Assembly: GCF_900109775.1 (NCBI RefSeq)
Contig: NZ_FOAX01000003.1
Coordinates: 558,001-622,000 of the forward strand
Origin: Pseudoxanthomonas sp. GM95
GTDB lineage: Bacteria > Pseudomonadota > Gammaproteobacteria > Xanthomonadales > Xanthomonadaceae
Reading direction: 5' to 3'
Length of the DNA stretch: 64,000 nt
Shown here: positions 19,452-28,122 of the stretch, piece by piece
Layout: every line of letters begins with the position of its first letter
Numbering within the stretch: the stretch's first letter is position 1
The notes under the pieces: model-generated
The model's database searches: none
Seen by the model: the letters and a program-made list of their open reading frames with translations, nothing else
What the model was told of the DNA's origin: nothing
Program-made: the position numbers and the translations under genes

Positions 19452-21164
19452 ATGAACGTCCATCGTCCCACCCACCAGGCGCTGAAGGCGCTGGCCGTGG
19501 CCATCGTGCTGGCCTGCACCGGCACGGCCGCGGCCGCCGATGCCGACTACGCCCCGGTCACCGACGCGCGACTGAAGGCGGCCGGCACCGACAACGGCTG
19601 GCTGATGTATCGCCGTGACTACACCAGCCGTGGCTACGCCCCGTTCAAGACCATCTCCACCAAGAACGTGGCCAACCTCAAGCCGGCGTGGGACTGGAAG
19701 AGCCCGCTCGACATGGGCCACGAGGCACCGCCGATCGTCAACGGCGATTACCTGTTCGTAACCACGCCCAAGAACCACCTGATCGCCTTCCAGGCCAGCA
19801 CCGGCAAGCAGCTGTGGACCTATGAGCACGATCTGTCCAACGTCGGCCTGAAGACCATCTGCTGCGACGTGGTCAATCGTGGCGTGGCCCTGTACGGCGA
19901 CAAGGTCTACATGGCCACGCTGGACAACCGCGTGGTCGCGCTGGATGCCAAGACCGGCAAGGTCGCCTGGAACGAGCAGCTCAACGCGCCCGACGTGGGC
20001 TATGCGATGACGCTGGCGCCGCTGGTGGTGAAGGGCAAGGTGATCGTCGGCGTGTCCGGCGGCGAGTACGGCGCGCGCGGCTTCGTCGAGGCGCTGGATG
20101 CCAACACCGGCAAGCAGGTGTGGAAGCTGCACACCATCCCGCTGCCCGGCGAGCCCGGCGGCGACACCTGGCCCAAGGGCGCGGCCGAAACCGGCGGCGG
20201 CGCAGCCTGGCTGACCGGCTCCTACGACGCCGATACCGACACGCTGTTCTGGGGCGTGGGCAATCCCGGCCCGTGGCTGGCCACGCTGCGTCCGGGCGAC
20301 AACCTCTACACCGACTCGGTGATCGCGGTGAACCCGGCCGACGGCAAGATCAAGTGGCACTACCAGTACACGCCCAACGACACCTGGGATTACGACGGCA
20401 CCAACGAGACGGTGCTGACCGACATCACCTACCAGGGCAAGAAGTACAAGGCCATCGTCAGCGCCAGCCGCAACGGCTGGTTCTATGCGATCGATCGCAC
20501 CAACGGCAAGCTGATCTACGCCGAGAAGTTCGCCTCGGCCACCTCGGTCAGCGGCTTCAAGGACGGCAAGCCGGTCACCGATCCGGAAATGCGCCCGACC
20601 GTGGACAAGGAAGTGTTCACCTGCCCCAGCTTCCTGGGCGGCAAGAACTGGTGGCCGATCTCGGTCAGCCCCGACACCCACATGGCTTACGTGCCCACGC
20701 TGCACACCTGCATGACCATGAAGGGCGCGGCGGTGAGCTACAAGGCCGGCCTGCCATTCCTGGGCGAGACCTTCCTGGTCAAGCGTGACCCGGCGTTCCC
20801 GAATCATTGGGGCTCGGTGCAGGCGATCGATCTGAACACCGGCAAGCAGGCCTGGACCTTCCCGTCCGAGCTGCCGTGGAACGGCGGCATGTTGACCACC
20901 GCCGGCGGCCTGCTGTTCTCCGGCAGCGCCGATGGCTACCTGTACGCCTTCGACGCCAAGACCGGCAAGGTGCTGTGGAAGAGCCCGCAGATGGCCTCCG
21001 GCGTGCTGGGCGTGCCCTCCACCTGGACCGTCAACGGCAAGCAGTACGTCGGCGTGTTTGCCGGCTGGGGCGGCGGCGTGCCGATCTGGGGCGGCGAGAT
21101 GGCCAAGGATCCCAAGGTCCGCAACATCCCGCTGGGCGGCCACCTGTACGTGTTCTCGCTGTAA
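19452..21164 (+). CDS. PQQ-dependent alcohol dehydrogenase with lanthanide-type active site
   Basis: Periplasmic quinoprotein, 570 residues with a signal peptide (about 1-29, ending TAAAA). It oxidises a primary alcohol using PQQ and passes electrons to cytochrome c. Beta-propeller tryptophan-docking repeats such as LDAKTGKVAWNEQL recur. The vicinal disulphide is Cys137-Cys138. Metal and catalytic residues are Glu205 (GGEYGARGF), Asn271 (GNPGPW) and Asp313 in NDTWDYDG. Asp315, two residues later, is the extra ligand found in lanthanide-dependent XoxF, ExaF and PedH enzymes; calcium enzymes usually have Ala, Ser or Thr there. RBS is CAGGAGAG. The substrate may be methanol, ethanol or a longer alcohol; the sequence alone does not decide. 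Confidence 0.93.
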   Translation: MNVHRPTHQALKALAVAIVLACTGTAAAADADYAPVTDARLKAAGTDNGWLMYRRDYTSRGYAPFKTISTKNVANLKPAWDWKSPLDMGHEAPPIVNGDYLFVTTPKNHLIAFQASTGKQLWTYEHDLSNVGLKTICCDVVNRGVALYGDKVYMATLDNRVVALDAKTGKVAWNEQLNAPDVGYAMTLAPLVVKGKVIVGVSGGEYGARGFVEALDANTGKQVWKLHTIPLPGEPGGDTWPKGAAETGGGAAWLTGSYDADTDTLFWGVGNPGPWLATLRPGDNLYTDSVIAVNPADGKIKWHYQYTPNDTWDYDGTNETVLTDITYQGKKYKAIVSASRNGWFYAIDRTNGKLIYAEKFASATSVSGFKDGKPVTDPEMRPTVDKEVFTCPSFLGGKNWWPISVSPDTHMAYVPTLHTCMTMKGAAVSYKAGLPFLGETFLVKRDPAFPNHWGSVQAIDLNTGKQAWTFPSELPWNGGMLTTAGGLLFSGSADGYLYAFDAKTGKVLWKSPQMASGVLGVPSTWTVNGKQYVGVFAGWGGGVPIWGGEMAKDPKVRNIPLGGHLYVFSL

Positions 21165-21184
21165 GAAAAACCGGAGCCAGGAAG

Positions 21185-22411
21185 ATGAAACATACCCCGC
21201 ACCCCACCATCATCCGCACCGTCCTGTCGCTGGCGCTCGTCGCCAGCGGCATCGGCGCCGCCCAGGCCGCGGTCTCGGTCTGCGTGGATACCTCCAGCCC
21301 GACCGTGGCGATGGACAAGGCCATTGCCGCAGCCGTAGCCAAGCAGCAGAAGACCACGCTGACCGTGCATGAGTTCGACGGCAGCGGCGATGACGAAGGC
21401 TTCGACCTGAAGGAGTTCAACGCCATGGCGTCCAAGGACTGCCAGCTGGTGATGGGCTTCCCGGTGGATGCCTCGGCCAGTGGCCTGCCCGAGGGATTGA
21501 AAGCTACCGATGCCTACGGCCGTACCGGCTTCGTGCTGGTGACGCCGGTGGCCGCGCCGTCGCATTCGCTGTCCACCCTGCCCGAAGGCAGCCAGGTGGC
21601 GGTGACCTACCAGACCACGCCCAACCTGTACTTCGCCAACTACCCGAAGCTGCAGGCCGACGTGCACCTGACCAACGATGACGCCATCGCCGCCCTGGAG
21701 CAGAAGAAGGTCGGCGCAGCGATGCTGTGGCGTCCCTCGGTGGTCGGCTACCTGGCCCAGCACCAGGAGGAGAAACAGTTCGACTATGCCGAACTGGACG
21801 AACCCCACTCGCGCTGGAACCTGGTGGCGCTGTACGACCAGAGCAATGCGGCAGCGGCGCAGGCCTTCGACGCCAGCGTCAAGGCGCTGCAGGCCAACGG
21901 TGCGCTGGGCAAGCTGCTCGACCCGTACGCGGTGGTCGCCGGCAACACCGGCGCCAGCAAGGGCCAGGCCAATGCCATCACCCTGTCGATGCTCCAGCGT
22001 GGCGCGCAGCTGGCCAGCAACGCCACGGGCGCACCCAAGGCCGAGCCGGCTGCGGCCGGTGGCGCGGTCGCCAAGCTCTATACCAGTGCCCAGGCCGACC
22101 GCGGAAAGACCGACTATGCCGACAACTGCGCGCTCTGCCACGGCGACACGCTGGCAGGACGCGCGGGCCCGGCGTTGAAGGGAAAGCACTTCGCCAATCC
22201 GGCGGCGAACTTCCACGTTGGCGATATTTTCACCATCGTCTCGCAGAACATGCCCGCCACCCAGCCCGCCAGCCTGGACCCGAAGATGTACGCCGACATC
22301 ATGGCGTTCCTGCTGCAGGAGAACGGCTTTCCGGCCGGCGACAAGGAGCTGACCTTCGACGACGCCAAAGCCTCCAAGGAGCCGCTGGTCTATCACGGCA
22401 CCGAGCAATGA
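21185..22411 (+). CDS. Periplasmic binding-protein (XoxJ-like) and cytochrome c (XoxG-like) fusion
   Basis: A 408-residue exported protein with signal peptide (about 1-28, ending AAQAA). About residues 30-280 resemble a periplasmic solute-binding protein of the type found beside PQQ dehydrogenases (MxaJ/XoxJ; VSVCVDTSSPTVAMDKAIAAA, GAAMLWRPSVVGYLA). After an Ala/Gly/Pro linker (about 283-300) comes a class I cytochrome c domain with heme-binding CALCH at 315-319 and a likely Met ligand in IVSQNMPATQP. In methanol-oxidising clusters these are two separate proteins. It follows the dehydrogenase by 20 bases, so co-transcription is nearly certain. Roles as electron acceptor and maturation partner are inferred. 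Confidence 0.88.
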   Translation: MKHTPHPTIIRTVLSLALVASGIGAAQAAVSVCVDTSSPTVAMDKAIAAAVAKQQKTTLTVHEFDGSGDDEGFDLKEFNAMASKDCQLVMGFPVDASASGLPEGLKATDAYGRTGFVLVTPVAAPSHSLSTLPEGSQVAVTYQTTPNLYFANYPKLQADVHLTNDDAIAALEQKKVGAAMLWRPSVVGYLAQHQEEKQFDYAELDEPHSRWNLVALYDQSNAAAAQAFDASVKALQANGALGKLLDPYAVVAGNTGASKGQANAITLSMLQRGAQLASNATGAPKAEPAAAGGAVAKLYTSAQADRGKTDYADNCALCHGDTLAGRAGPALKGKHFANPAANFHVGDIFTIVSQNMPATQPASLDPKMYADIMAFLLQENGFPAGDKELTFDDAKASKEPLVYHGTEQ

Positions 22412-22421
22412 ACCGCGCGCG

Positions 22422-22452
22422 GTCACCGCTGGCGACAGCGGTGACGGCGCTT
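22422..22452 (+). terminator. Hairpin after the binding-protein/cytochrome gene; rest of the gap to the porin
   Basis: Perfect 9-base stem GTCACCGCT/AGCGGTGAC around the loop GGCGAC, followed by GGCGCTTTGAA. It probably ends the TonB receptor-dehydrogenase-fusion transcript and has the same loop as the hairpin at 16925-16946. The remaining 22453-22758 holds no gene I can support and presumably carries the porin promoter. Confidence 0.55.
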
Positions 22453-22758
22453 TGAATCACGACACAGACCACGTAACACGCCGCACCGTCGGTGGCGCCT
22501 CCCCGCACCCACTGACGCCAGCGTCCACACCTGCCTCGCAGGCGTACGACGCGGGAGCTTAGGCGACGTCCGACCCCGCAACGGACGCACGCGGATCCAT
22601 CCAAGGCACTCACGTGCAGGCCCGCAAAGGCCTGTGCCTGGCCGCCGCATTGCCTGCCGAACGCGGACCGGCCCTGTGTGGGACCGCCCGTGTGGCGGGT
22701 CCAACCGAGGCCGGACCAATACCGGCACACCGACGTGCATCCCGGGGAGGGAAACGAC

Positions 22759-23937
22759 ATGAGCAAGCAAGCACATCCACGCGCCAGCAACGCCCATCAC
22801 CTGTCACTGCGCCTGCTGACGGCCTGCATCGCGCTGGCCGCGCTTCCGGCCGCCAACGCGGTGGAGATGACCGCCGGCGACTGGAAGATCGACGTGGGCG
22901 GTTACATCAACGCCTACTACACCTCGGTCAGCTGCGGCAGCGAAGCGGTTGGCGGCCTCGCCCTGGCCGGCCGCGCGCTGGGCTGCGGCGGCGAATCCAG
23001 CCGCACCACCATCGGCAACGGCCTGCTGCCCAATGCGCTGGTGACCAAGTTCTCCACCGAGCAGGAGGGCTACGACATCGGCGGCCAGATCGCGATCATG
23101 GCCCACACCGCCACCGATAGCGCCATCGATGCCAACAGCGGCGTGGACGTGCGCCAGGCGTTCTTCACCATCGGCAACGGCGACATCGGCAGCTTCAAGC
23201 TGGGCCGCGATTACGGCGTGTTCGGTTCCAACGCGATCCTGAGCGACATGACGTTGATGGGCGTGGGCGCGCCGGTGCAAGCCACCCAGCGCGGCCGCGT
23301 GGCACTGGGCCACATCGGCGCCGGCTACACCTACCTGGGCAACTACGGGCAGATCGCCTGGACCAGCCCGGATCTCAATGGCTTCAGCGCCACCGTCGCC
23401 CTGGTCAGCCCGGTCGGCAACAACGGCGCATACGAGTCCAAGTCGGTGCCGCAGGTGCAGGGCCAGCTGCAGTGGAAGAACGACAGCTTCAAGGCCTGGG
23501 TCGGCGCCAAGACCCAGCGCTTCTACAACCAGGCCAACGAGGATGATCAATTCACCATGCGCGGCTTCGAGGCCGGTGCATCGGTCACGGCCGGGCGTTT
23601 CGGCGGCCTGGTCAACGTCCAGGCCGGCACCGGTCTTGGCATCCTGGCCGACGGCGACCAGGAAGAGACCAAGTCCACCAACTGGCTGGCGCAGGGCACC
23701 TTCGCCATCACCAGCAAGGTCAAGCTGGGCGCCAACTACGGCATCAGCCGCAACCGCGACGAGACGCTGGCCACCGGCGGCCTCAAGTCCAATGCCAACG
23801 CCACGATCGGTGCGTACTGGCAGATCACCAAGTCCGTGACGCTGGCGCTGGAAGGCAGCCGCACGCGTTCGGAAGCCTTCGACGGCACCACCGTGGACAT
23901 GAACGGTGGTTCGGTCGGCGGGATCATCTTCTTCTAG
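22759..23937 (+). CDS. Gram-negative outer-membrane porin
   Basis: A 392-residue porin with a signal peptide (about 13-36, ending AANA). The mature protein opens with a barrel strand, [17 protein letters not shown], contains porin signature blocks such as [27 protein letters not shown], and ends in Phe (GIIFF). A Cys pair near residues 55 and 73 could close an extracellular loop. The start at 22759 follows GGGGAGGGAAAC. It sits inside the alcohol-oxidation island and may let the alcohol or its acid product pass the outer membrane; that is inference. Confidence 0.87.
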   Translation: MSKQAHPRASNAHHLSLRLLTACIALAALPAANAVEMTAGDWKIDVGGYINAYYTSVSCGSEAVGGLALAGRALGCGGESSRTTIGNGLLPNALVTKFSTEQEGYDIGGQIAIMAHTATDSAIDANSGVDVRQAFFTIGNGDIGSFKLGRDYGVFGSNAILSDMTLMGVGAPVQATQRGRVALGHIGAGYTYLGNYGQIAWTSPDLNGFSATVALVSPVGNNGAYESKSVPQVQGQLQWKNDSFKAWVGAKTQRFYNQANEDDQFTMRGFEAGASVTAGRFGGLVNVQAGTGLGILADGDQEETKSTNWLAQGTFAITSKVKLGANYGISRNRDETLATGGLKSNANATIGAYWQITKSVTLALEGSRTRSEAFDGTTVDMNGGSVGGIIFF

Positions 23938-23946
23938 CGTTCCACC

Positions 23947-23997
23947 CCGCGCCGTGCGCATCCGCGGGGGATGCGCGCGGTGCGGGTTCTTTTTTCC
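23947..23997 (+). terminator. Rho-independent terminator after the porin gene
   Basis: A GC-rich stem of about 17 bases (CCGCGCCGTGCGCATCC with GGATGCGCGCGGTGCGG, with mismatches) is followed by GTTCTTTTTTCCCC. It starts nine bases after the porin stop. Confidence 0.75.
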
Positions 23998-24031
23998 CCG
24001 CCCGCTTCCCCGTACGAAACAGGAGTCAAAG

Positions 24032-24484
24032 ATGCGCAAGTTGATCCCCATGCTGTTGTTGCTGTGCCTGGCCGCGTTGGCCCCGTCGGCCTTCGCCAAG
24101 ACCTGCACCGTCGCCATCAGCGGCGATGACGCGATGAAGTTCGACAAGACCGAGATCAAGATCGAATCCAGCTGCACCCAGGTCACCGTGACCCTCAAGC
24201 ACACCGGCAAGCTCGCCGCCAACGTGATGGGCCACGACTGGGTGCTGGCCAAGACCGCCGACATGCCCGGCATCGATGCCGATGGCATGAAGGCCGGCAT
24301 GGCGGCCGGTTTCCTCAAGGCTGGCGATGCCCGCGTGATCGCCAACACCAAGGTGATCGGCGGCGGCCAGTCCGACACGGTCACCTTCGCCACGTCCAAG
24401 CTCACCAAGGGCGGCGATTACAGCTTCTTCTGCTCGTTCCCGGGCCACTCGACGATGATGAAGGGCAAGTTCGTCTTCGGCTGA
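24032..24484 (+). CDS. azu: Azurin, blue copper electron carrier
   Basis: Small periplasmic type 1 copper protein, 150 residues with a signal peptide ending AFA before KTC. Copper ligands are visible in precursor numbering: His68 in MGHDWV, then Cys134, His139 and Met143 in [14 protein letters not shown], with the spacing of Pseudomonas azurin. The N-terminal Cys pair for the structural disulphide is also present. It shuttles electrons between periplasmic dehydrogenases or cytochromes and terminal oxidases. The location right after the PQQ dehydrogenase and porin genes suggests it may take electrons from this pathway. The start follows CAGGAG by seven bases. Confidence 0.95.
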   Translation: MRKLIPMLLLLCLAALAPSAFAKTCTVAISGDDAMKFDKTEIKIESSCTQVTVTLKHTGKLAANVMGHDWVLAKTADMPGIDADGMKAGMAAGFLKAGDARVIANTKVIGGGQSDTVTFATSKLTKGGDYSFFCSFPGHSTMMKGKFVFG

Positions 24485-24709
24485 TGTCACCGCGATTGCG
24501 CTGCATCCGCACTGGTCAGACCATCTGCGGATGCAACGTTGTCGGGGAAACGATGTGTTTTCTTCTTTTCCCGGCCCTGTGCGGCGTGCATGCCTGACCA
24601 AAGTCGTAGCATGTCGCCGCCTGGCCCATCGCGCGTCGCGCGCACACTAGCGACCATGCTGTCGCGCCGACGGCCAGCTGCCATCTCCGTAGACGAAGAA
24701 CCGCCATCC

Positions 24710-26851
24710 ATGAACTCCCCGCGCCCCACCCTGCTGCACGTCGCCTGCCTGGCCATCCTCTCGATCAGTGCACCCGCACTGGCCGATGACGCGCCCGCCA
24801 CCTCCGATCCGGTGAACCTGGATCGCGTCGTGGTCACCACGCGCCTGGAGCGCGTGCCGGCCTTCGACGTGCCCGCCTCCACCACCACCGTGGACCTGGG
24901 CGAGGGCGGCCACAACGACGTCAACCTGTCCGATTACCTGGGTGGCGTGCCTGGTTTGCTGGCGCGCGACCGACAGAACTACGCGCAGGACACGCAGATC
25001 TCCATCCGCGGCGCCGGTGCGCGCTCGACCTTCGGCGTGCGCGGCATCCGCCTGTATTCCGATGGCATCCCGGCGACGATGCCCGATGGCCAGGGCCAGG
25101 TGTCGCACTTCAACCTGCTGGGCGGCGAGCGCGTGGAAGTGCTGCGTGGGCCGTTCTCGGCGCTGTACGGCAACTCGGCCGGCGGCGTGATCCAACTGTG
25201 GAGTGCTGCGCCCACGCAGGAACCGGAATTCACCGTGCAGTCCACCTATGGCCGCAACGACAGCTGGACCGCCGGCGCGCGCGTGCGTGGCACCGCTGGC
25301 CCGGTCGGCTACAACGTGGCGGTGCAGCGCTTCATGACTGATGGCTACCGCGATCACAGCGCCGCCGAGCGCAACTCGGGCAATGCCAAGTTCACCTTTG
25401 ACTTAGGAAGCGCCGGCACGCTGGACCTGGTCGGCAACAGCTTCCAGTCCGATGCACAGGACCCGCTGGGCCTGACCTGGGCGCAGGTGCAACAAGACCG
25501 CACGCAGGCCACGCCGCAGGCCGAGCAGTACAACACCCGCAAGTCGATCCAGCAGAACCAGCTGGGCGCGCTGTACACGCTGCCCATCGGCGAAAGCCAG
25601 AAGGTCCGCGTCAGCGCCTGGGGCGGCAACCGCAAGGTCGTGCAGTACCTGTCGCTGCCCATCGCCACGCAAGCCAACCCGCTCAATTCCGGCGGCGTGA
25701 TCGACCTGGACAACGACTACGGCGGCGTCGATGGCCGCTGGTCCTACCAGGGCGAACTGGCCGGACGGCCGCTGGAACTCAACGTCGGCAGCAACTTCGA
25801 GCGCCAGCGCCAGACCCGCACCGGCTACAACGATTACGTGGGCACCACGCTGGGCGTGCGCGGTGCGTTGCGCCGCGACGAGCGCAACACGGTGGAGAAC
25901 TTCGACCAGTACGCGCAGGCGTTCTGGGAGTTCGTGCCGCGCTGGTCGCTGCTGGTCGGCGCGCGCCACAGCCAGGTGCGCTTCTCGTCGAAGGACTACT
26001 ACATCGTCGGCACCAATCCCGATGACAGCGGCAGCAAGGACTATTCGGAAACCACGCCGGTCGCGGGCCTGAGCTTCGCGGCCACCGACGACCTGCGCTT
26101 CTACGTCTCGGCCGGCCGTGGGTTCGAGACGCCCAGCTACAACGAGATCGGCTATCGCGCCGATGGCGGCGCCGGCCTGGCCTTCGACCTGCAGCCGGCG
26201 GTGAGCCGCAACTACGAGCTGGGCGCCAAGTGGCGCGCGCAGTCCGGCGCACATGCGGAAGTGGCGCTGTTCCGCGCCAGCACCGAGAACGAGCTGGCCG
26301 TGGCCCGCAACGTCGGCGGCCGCAGCAGCTACCGCAATGTCGGCGATGCGCGTCGCCAGGGCGTGGAAGTCAGCGCTGGCTTGCCGCTGGCGCAGGACTG
26401 GTCGCTGGACGTGTCCTATACCTATTTGGACGCCACCTTCCGCGACAGTTTCCCGATCTGCACCGCGGCCGGCTGTACCGTGGCCAACACTCTGGTCGCC
26501 GCCGGCACCCGCATCCCCGGCACCGCGCGCAACCAGCTCTCCACCACGCTGGGCTGGCGCCACGGCGACTGGAACGCCAGCCTGGAAGGCGAAGGCGTCA
26601 GCAACGTCAGCGCCAACGACCCTGGCACGGCGATGGCGCCGGGCTACTTCCTGGCCAATATCGAAGCCGGCTACCGCTGGCGCTTCAGCCACGGCACGCT
26701 CAACGGCTTCGTGCGCGTGGACAACCTGCTGGACCAGGATTACATCGGCTCGGTCATCGTCAATGAAGGCAACGGCCGCTATTACGAACCCGGCCCGGGC
26801 CGCGGCGTGATGGTCGGCGGCCGCTGGACCTGGGGCGGCGACGGCGGCTGA
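24710..26851 (+). CDS. pqqU: TonB-dependent receptor, PqqU/YncD-like (probable PQQ importer)
   Basis: A 713-residue receptor: signal peptide to about residue 26 (ending APALA), plug, and 22-strand-type barrel. From memory of E. coli YncD, renamed PqqU because it imports PQQ, several long blocks agree closely: RQNYAQD-QISIRG, GVRGIRLYSDGIPATMPDGQ, EVLRGPFSALYGN, AAGRGFETP, and near the end GSVIVNEGNGRYYEP. The ORF extends upstream, but the ATG at 24710 places the signal peptide correctly. It lies in the same gene island as the PQQ dehydrogenase. PQQ as ligand is inferred from family similarity and supported by context. Confidence 0.9.
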   Translation: MNSPRPTLLHVACLAILSISAPALADDAPATSDPVNLDRVVVTTRLERVPAFDVPASTTTVDLGEGGHNDVNLSDYLGGVPGLLARDRQNYAQDTQISIRGAGARSTFGVRGIRLYSDGIPATMPDGQGQVSHFNLLGGERVEVLRGPFSALYGNSAGGVIQLWSAAPTQEPEFTVQSTYGRNDSWTAGARVRGTAGPVGYNVAVQRFMTDGYRDHSAAERNSGNAKFTFDLGSAGTLDLVGNSFQSDAQDPLGLTWAQVQQDRTQATPQAEQYNTRKSIQQNQLGALYTLPIGESQKVRVSAWGGNRKVVQYLSLPIATQANPLNSGGVIDLDNDYGGVDGRWSYQGELAGRPLELNVGSNFERQRQTRTGYNDYVGTTLGVRGALRRDERNTVENFDQYAQAFWEFVPRWSLLVGARHSQVRFSSKDYYIVGTNPDDSGSKDYSETTPVAGLSFAATDDLRFYVSAGRGFETPSYNEIGYRADGGAGLAFDLQPAVSRNYELGAKWRAQSGAHAEVALFRASTENELAVARNVGGRSSYRNVGDARRQGVEVSAGLPLAQDWSLDVSYTYLDATFRDSFPICTAAGCTVANTLVAAGTRIPGTARNQLSTTLGWRHGDWNASLEGEGVSNVSANDPGTAMAPGYFLANIEAGYRWRFSHGTLNGFVRVDNLLDQDYIGSVIVNEGNGRYYEPGPGRGVMVGGRWTWGGDGG

Positions 26852-26887
26852 GCCACCTTTCGCAACACATCAAACGAGGAGATCACC

Positions 26888-27259
26888 ATGGACACCCGTC
26901 AGGTCATCGCCACCATCCCCACCCTGCAGCTGGTGGACAAGCTGCGCGGACGCCACGGACCGGTGCTGTTCCACCAGTCCGGCGGTTGTTGTGATGGCTC
27001 CTCGCCGATGTGTTTCCCCACCGACGATTTCATCGTCGGCGACCACGACGTGCAGCTGGGCGAGATCGGCGGGGCGGCGTTCTACATCAGCGCCTCGCAG
27101 TTCGAATACTGGAAGCACACGCAGCTGATCATCGACGTGGTGCCGGGGCGTGGGGGGATGTTCTCGCTGGAGAATGGCGAGGGGGTGCGCTTCCTGGTGC
27201 GCTCGCGGTTGTTTACGGATGAGGAGTTCGAGGCGCTGAAGGTGGAGGGGAAAGTTTGA
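26888..27259 (+). CDS. DUF779 family protein
   Basis: A 123-residue protein of the DUF779 family. The signature HGPVLFHQSGGCCDGSSPMC contains three cysteines and a His, which suggests metal binding or redox chemistry. GAAFYISASQFEYWKHTQL and RGGMFSLENGEGVRFL follow. DUF779 genes are often beside AldB/ExaC-type aldehyde dehydrogenases and alcohol dehydrogenases in other bacteria, as here. The biochemical function is not established. RBS is ACGAGGAG; it follows the PqqU-like gene by 36 bases. Confidence 0.88.
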   Translation: MDTRQVIATIPTLQLVDKLRGRHGPVLFHQSGGCCDGSSPMCFPTDDFIVGDHDVQLGEIGGAAFYISASQFEYWKHTQLIIDVVPGRGGMFSLENGEGVRFLVRSRLFTDEEFEALKVEGKV

Positions 27260-27299
27260 TCTTCTCTTTCTCGTTCGAACTACGCCTTGCTGCCGGGCA

Positions 27300-27815
27300 G
27301 GTTTCTAGCAAAGCAGAGCTTCCACGCCGCTGCGCGGCGCGTCTTCCTTTTGTCTTGGCAAAAGGAAGCAAAACCGCCAGCGCCTGACACTCGCCGCCGC
27401 GATGCGGCGGTGCCCTGTGCTCCTCGCCGGAAACGGCACGGCGCGCAAACTCGCTTCGCTCAGACACGCGCGCCTCTTCGGCCGTTTCCAACTCCGGTGC
27501 TCGGCTCGCTTTAAAGGCGCTGAAATCAAGAGCGAAGCAACAGCAAAATCAACATCGGCACTACGCGCGATGCTGCTCTTGCTTGCGCTTTCAGATCTCC
27601 GTGAGGCACGGCGAAGGGATGAGGTAAAAACCCGCAGGGCGATGCACATGGATGTGCATCGTTTTTGGACGGGACAGGATGTCCCATCCAAAAATCCCTC
27701 ATCCCGTAGCGAACCCGCGCAGCGGGCGTGTCGCCCGGAGTGTGTTTCTTTGCCTAGCTTTCTTTGCACAAGCAAAGAAAGTAGGTCGGGCGGCGAAGCC
27801 GCACGAAAGCTCTGC
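27300..27815. repeat. Hairpin-rich intergenic repeat region (non-coding)
   Basis: No credible gene lies in 27260-27849. Instead there is a series of inverted repeats: 27343-27368 (10-base stem), 27394-27410, 27641-27660 (GATGCACAT-GG-ATGTGCATC), 27662-27694 (TTTTTGGA/TCCAAAAA), 27714-27726, 27724-27736, 27758-27781 (CTTTCTTTGC/GCAAAGAAAG) and 27790-27802. A long-range pair, GGGATGAGG at 27616-27624 with CCTCATCCC at 27697-27705, encloses two of these, giving a branched fold. Short AT-rich patches and stop codons in all frames argue against coding. Confidence 0.7.
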
Positions 27816-27849
27816 GCTTCAAAGCATCAAAAGCAAAAAGCGGCGCGCG

Positions 27850-28053
27850 TCAGAACCGAAAGAAATACGGCCCCGCCATCAACACAGCGCCAATCAACAC
27901 CGTCACCCAAGCGCTATCCACAAACCACGTAAACAACCCCAGCGCCAATCCACACAACGCCGGCATCAGCATCTTCTGGCGAACGCCATAGACCATGTAG
28001 CCGCCGCCAATGGCGCCGAACAGCATCCCCCAGACCAGGTTGGCGGTGTCCAT
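27850..28053 (-). CDS. Small inner-membrane protein
   Basis: A 67-residue, very hydrophobic protein with about three membrane segments (VWGMLFGAIGGGYMVYGV, LCGLALGLFTWFV, VTVLIGAVLMAGPYF). A basic RQK sits between the first two segments. Similar short proteins are common and unnamed in this family of bacteria; the function is unknown. The hairpin-rich repeat lies just after its stop codon. Confidence 0.72.
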   Translation of the reverse strand: MDTANLVWGMLFGAIGGGYMVYGVRQKMLMPALCGLALGLFTWFVDSAWVTVLIGAVLMAGPYFFRF

Positions 28054-28122
28054 GCAATCGCTCGCGGCAAGACAAGTGAGGAGCGCAGTCTAAAACCGCG
28101 ACATGCGCGCCGTGTGCCGGCC

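Noticed and set aside
16947..21143. Open frame of 1398 codons on the minus strand
   Set aside because: It is antisense to the TonB receptor and PQQ dehydrogenase genes, which have clear family motifs. Its own translation is rich in Gly, His, Arg and Val and has no recognisable domain, as expected from GC-rich shadows.
27260..27849. Several short open frames in the intergenic repeat
   Set aside because: They overlap hairpins, have no ribosome-binding site and no family similarity. I treat the region as a non-coding repeat.
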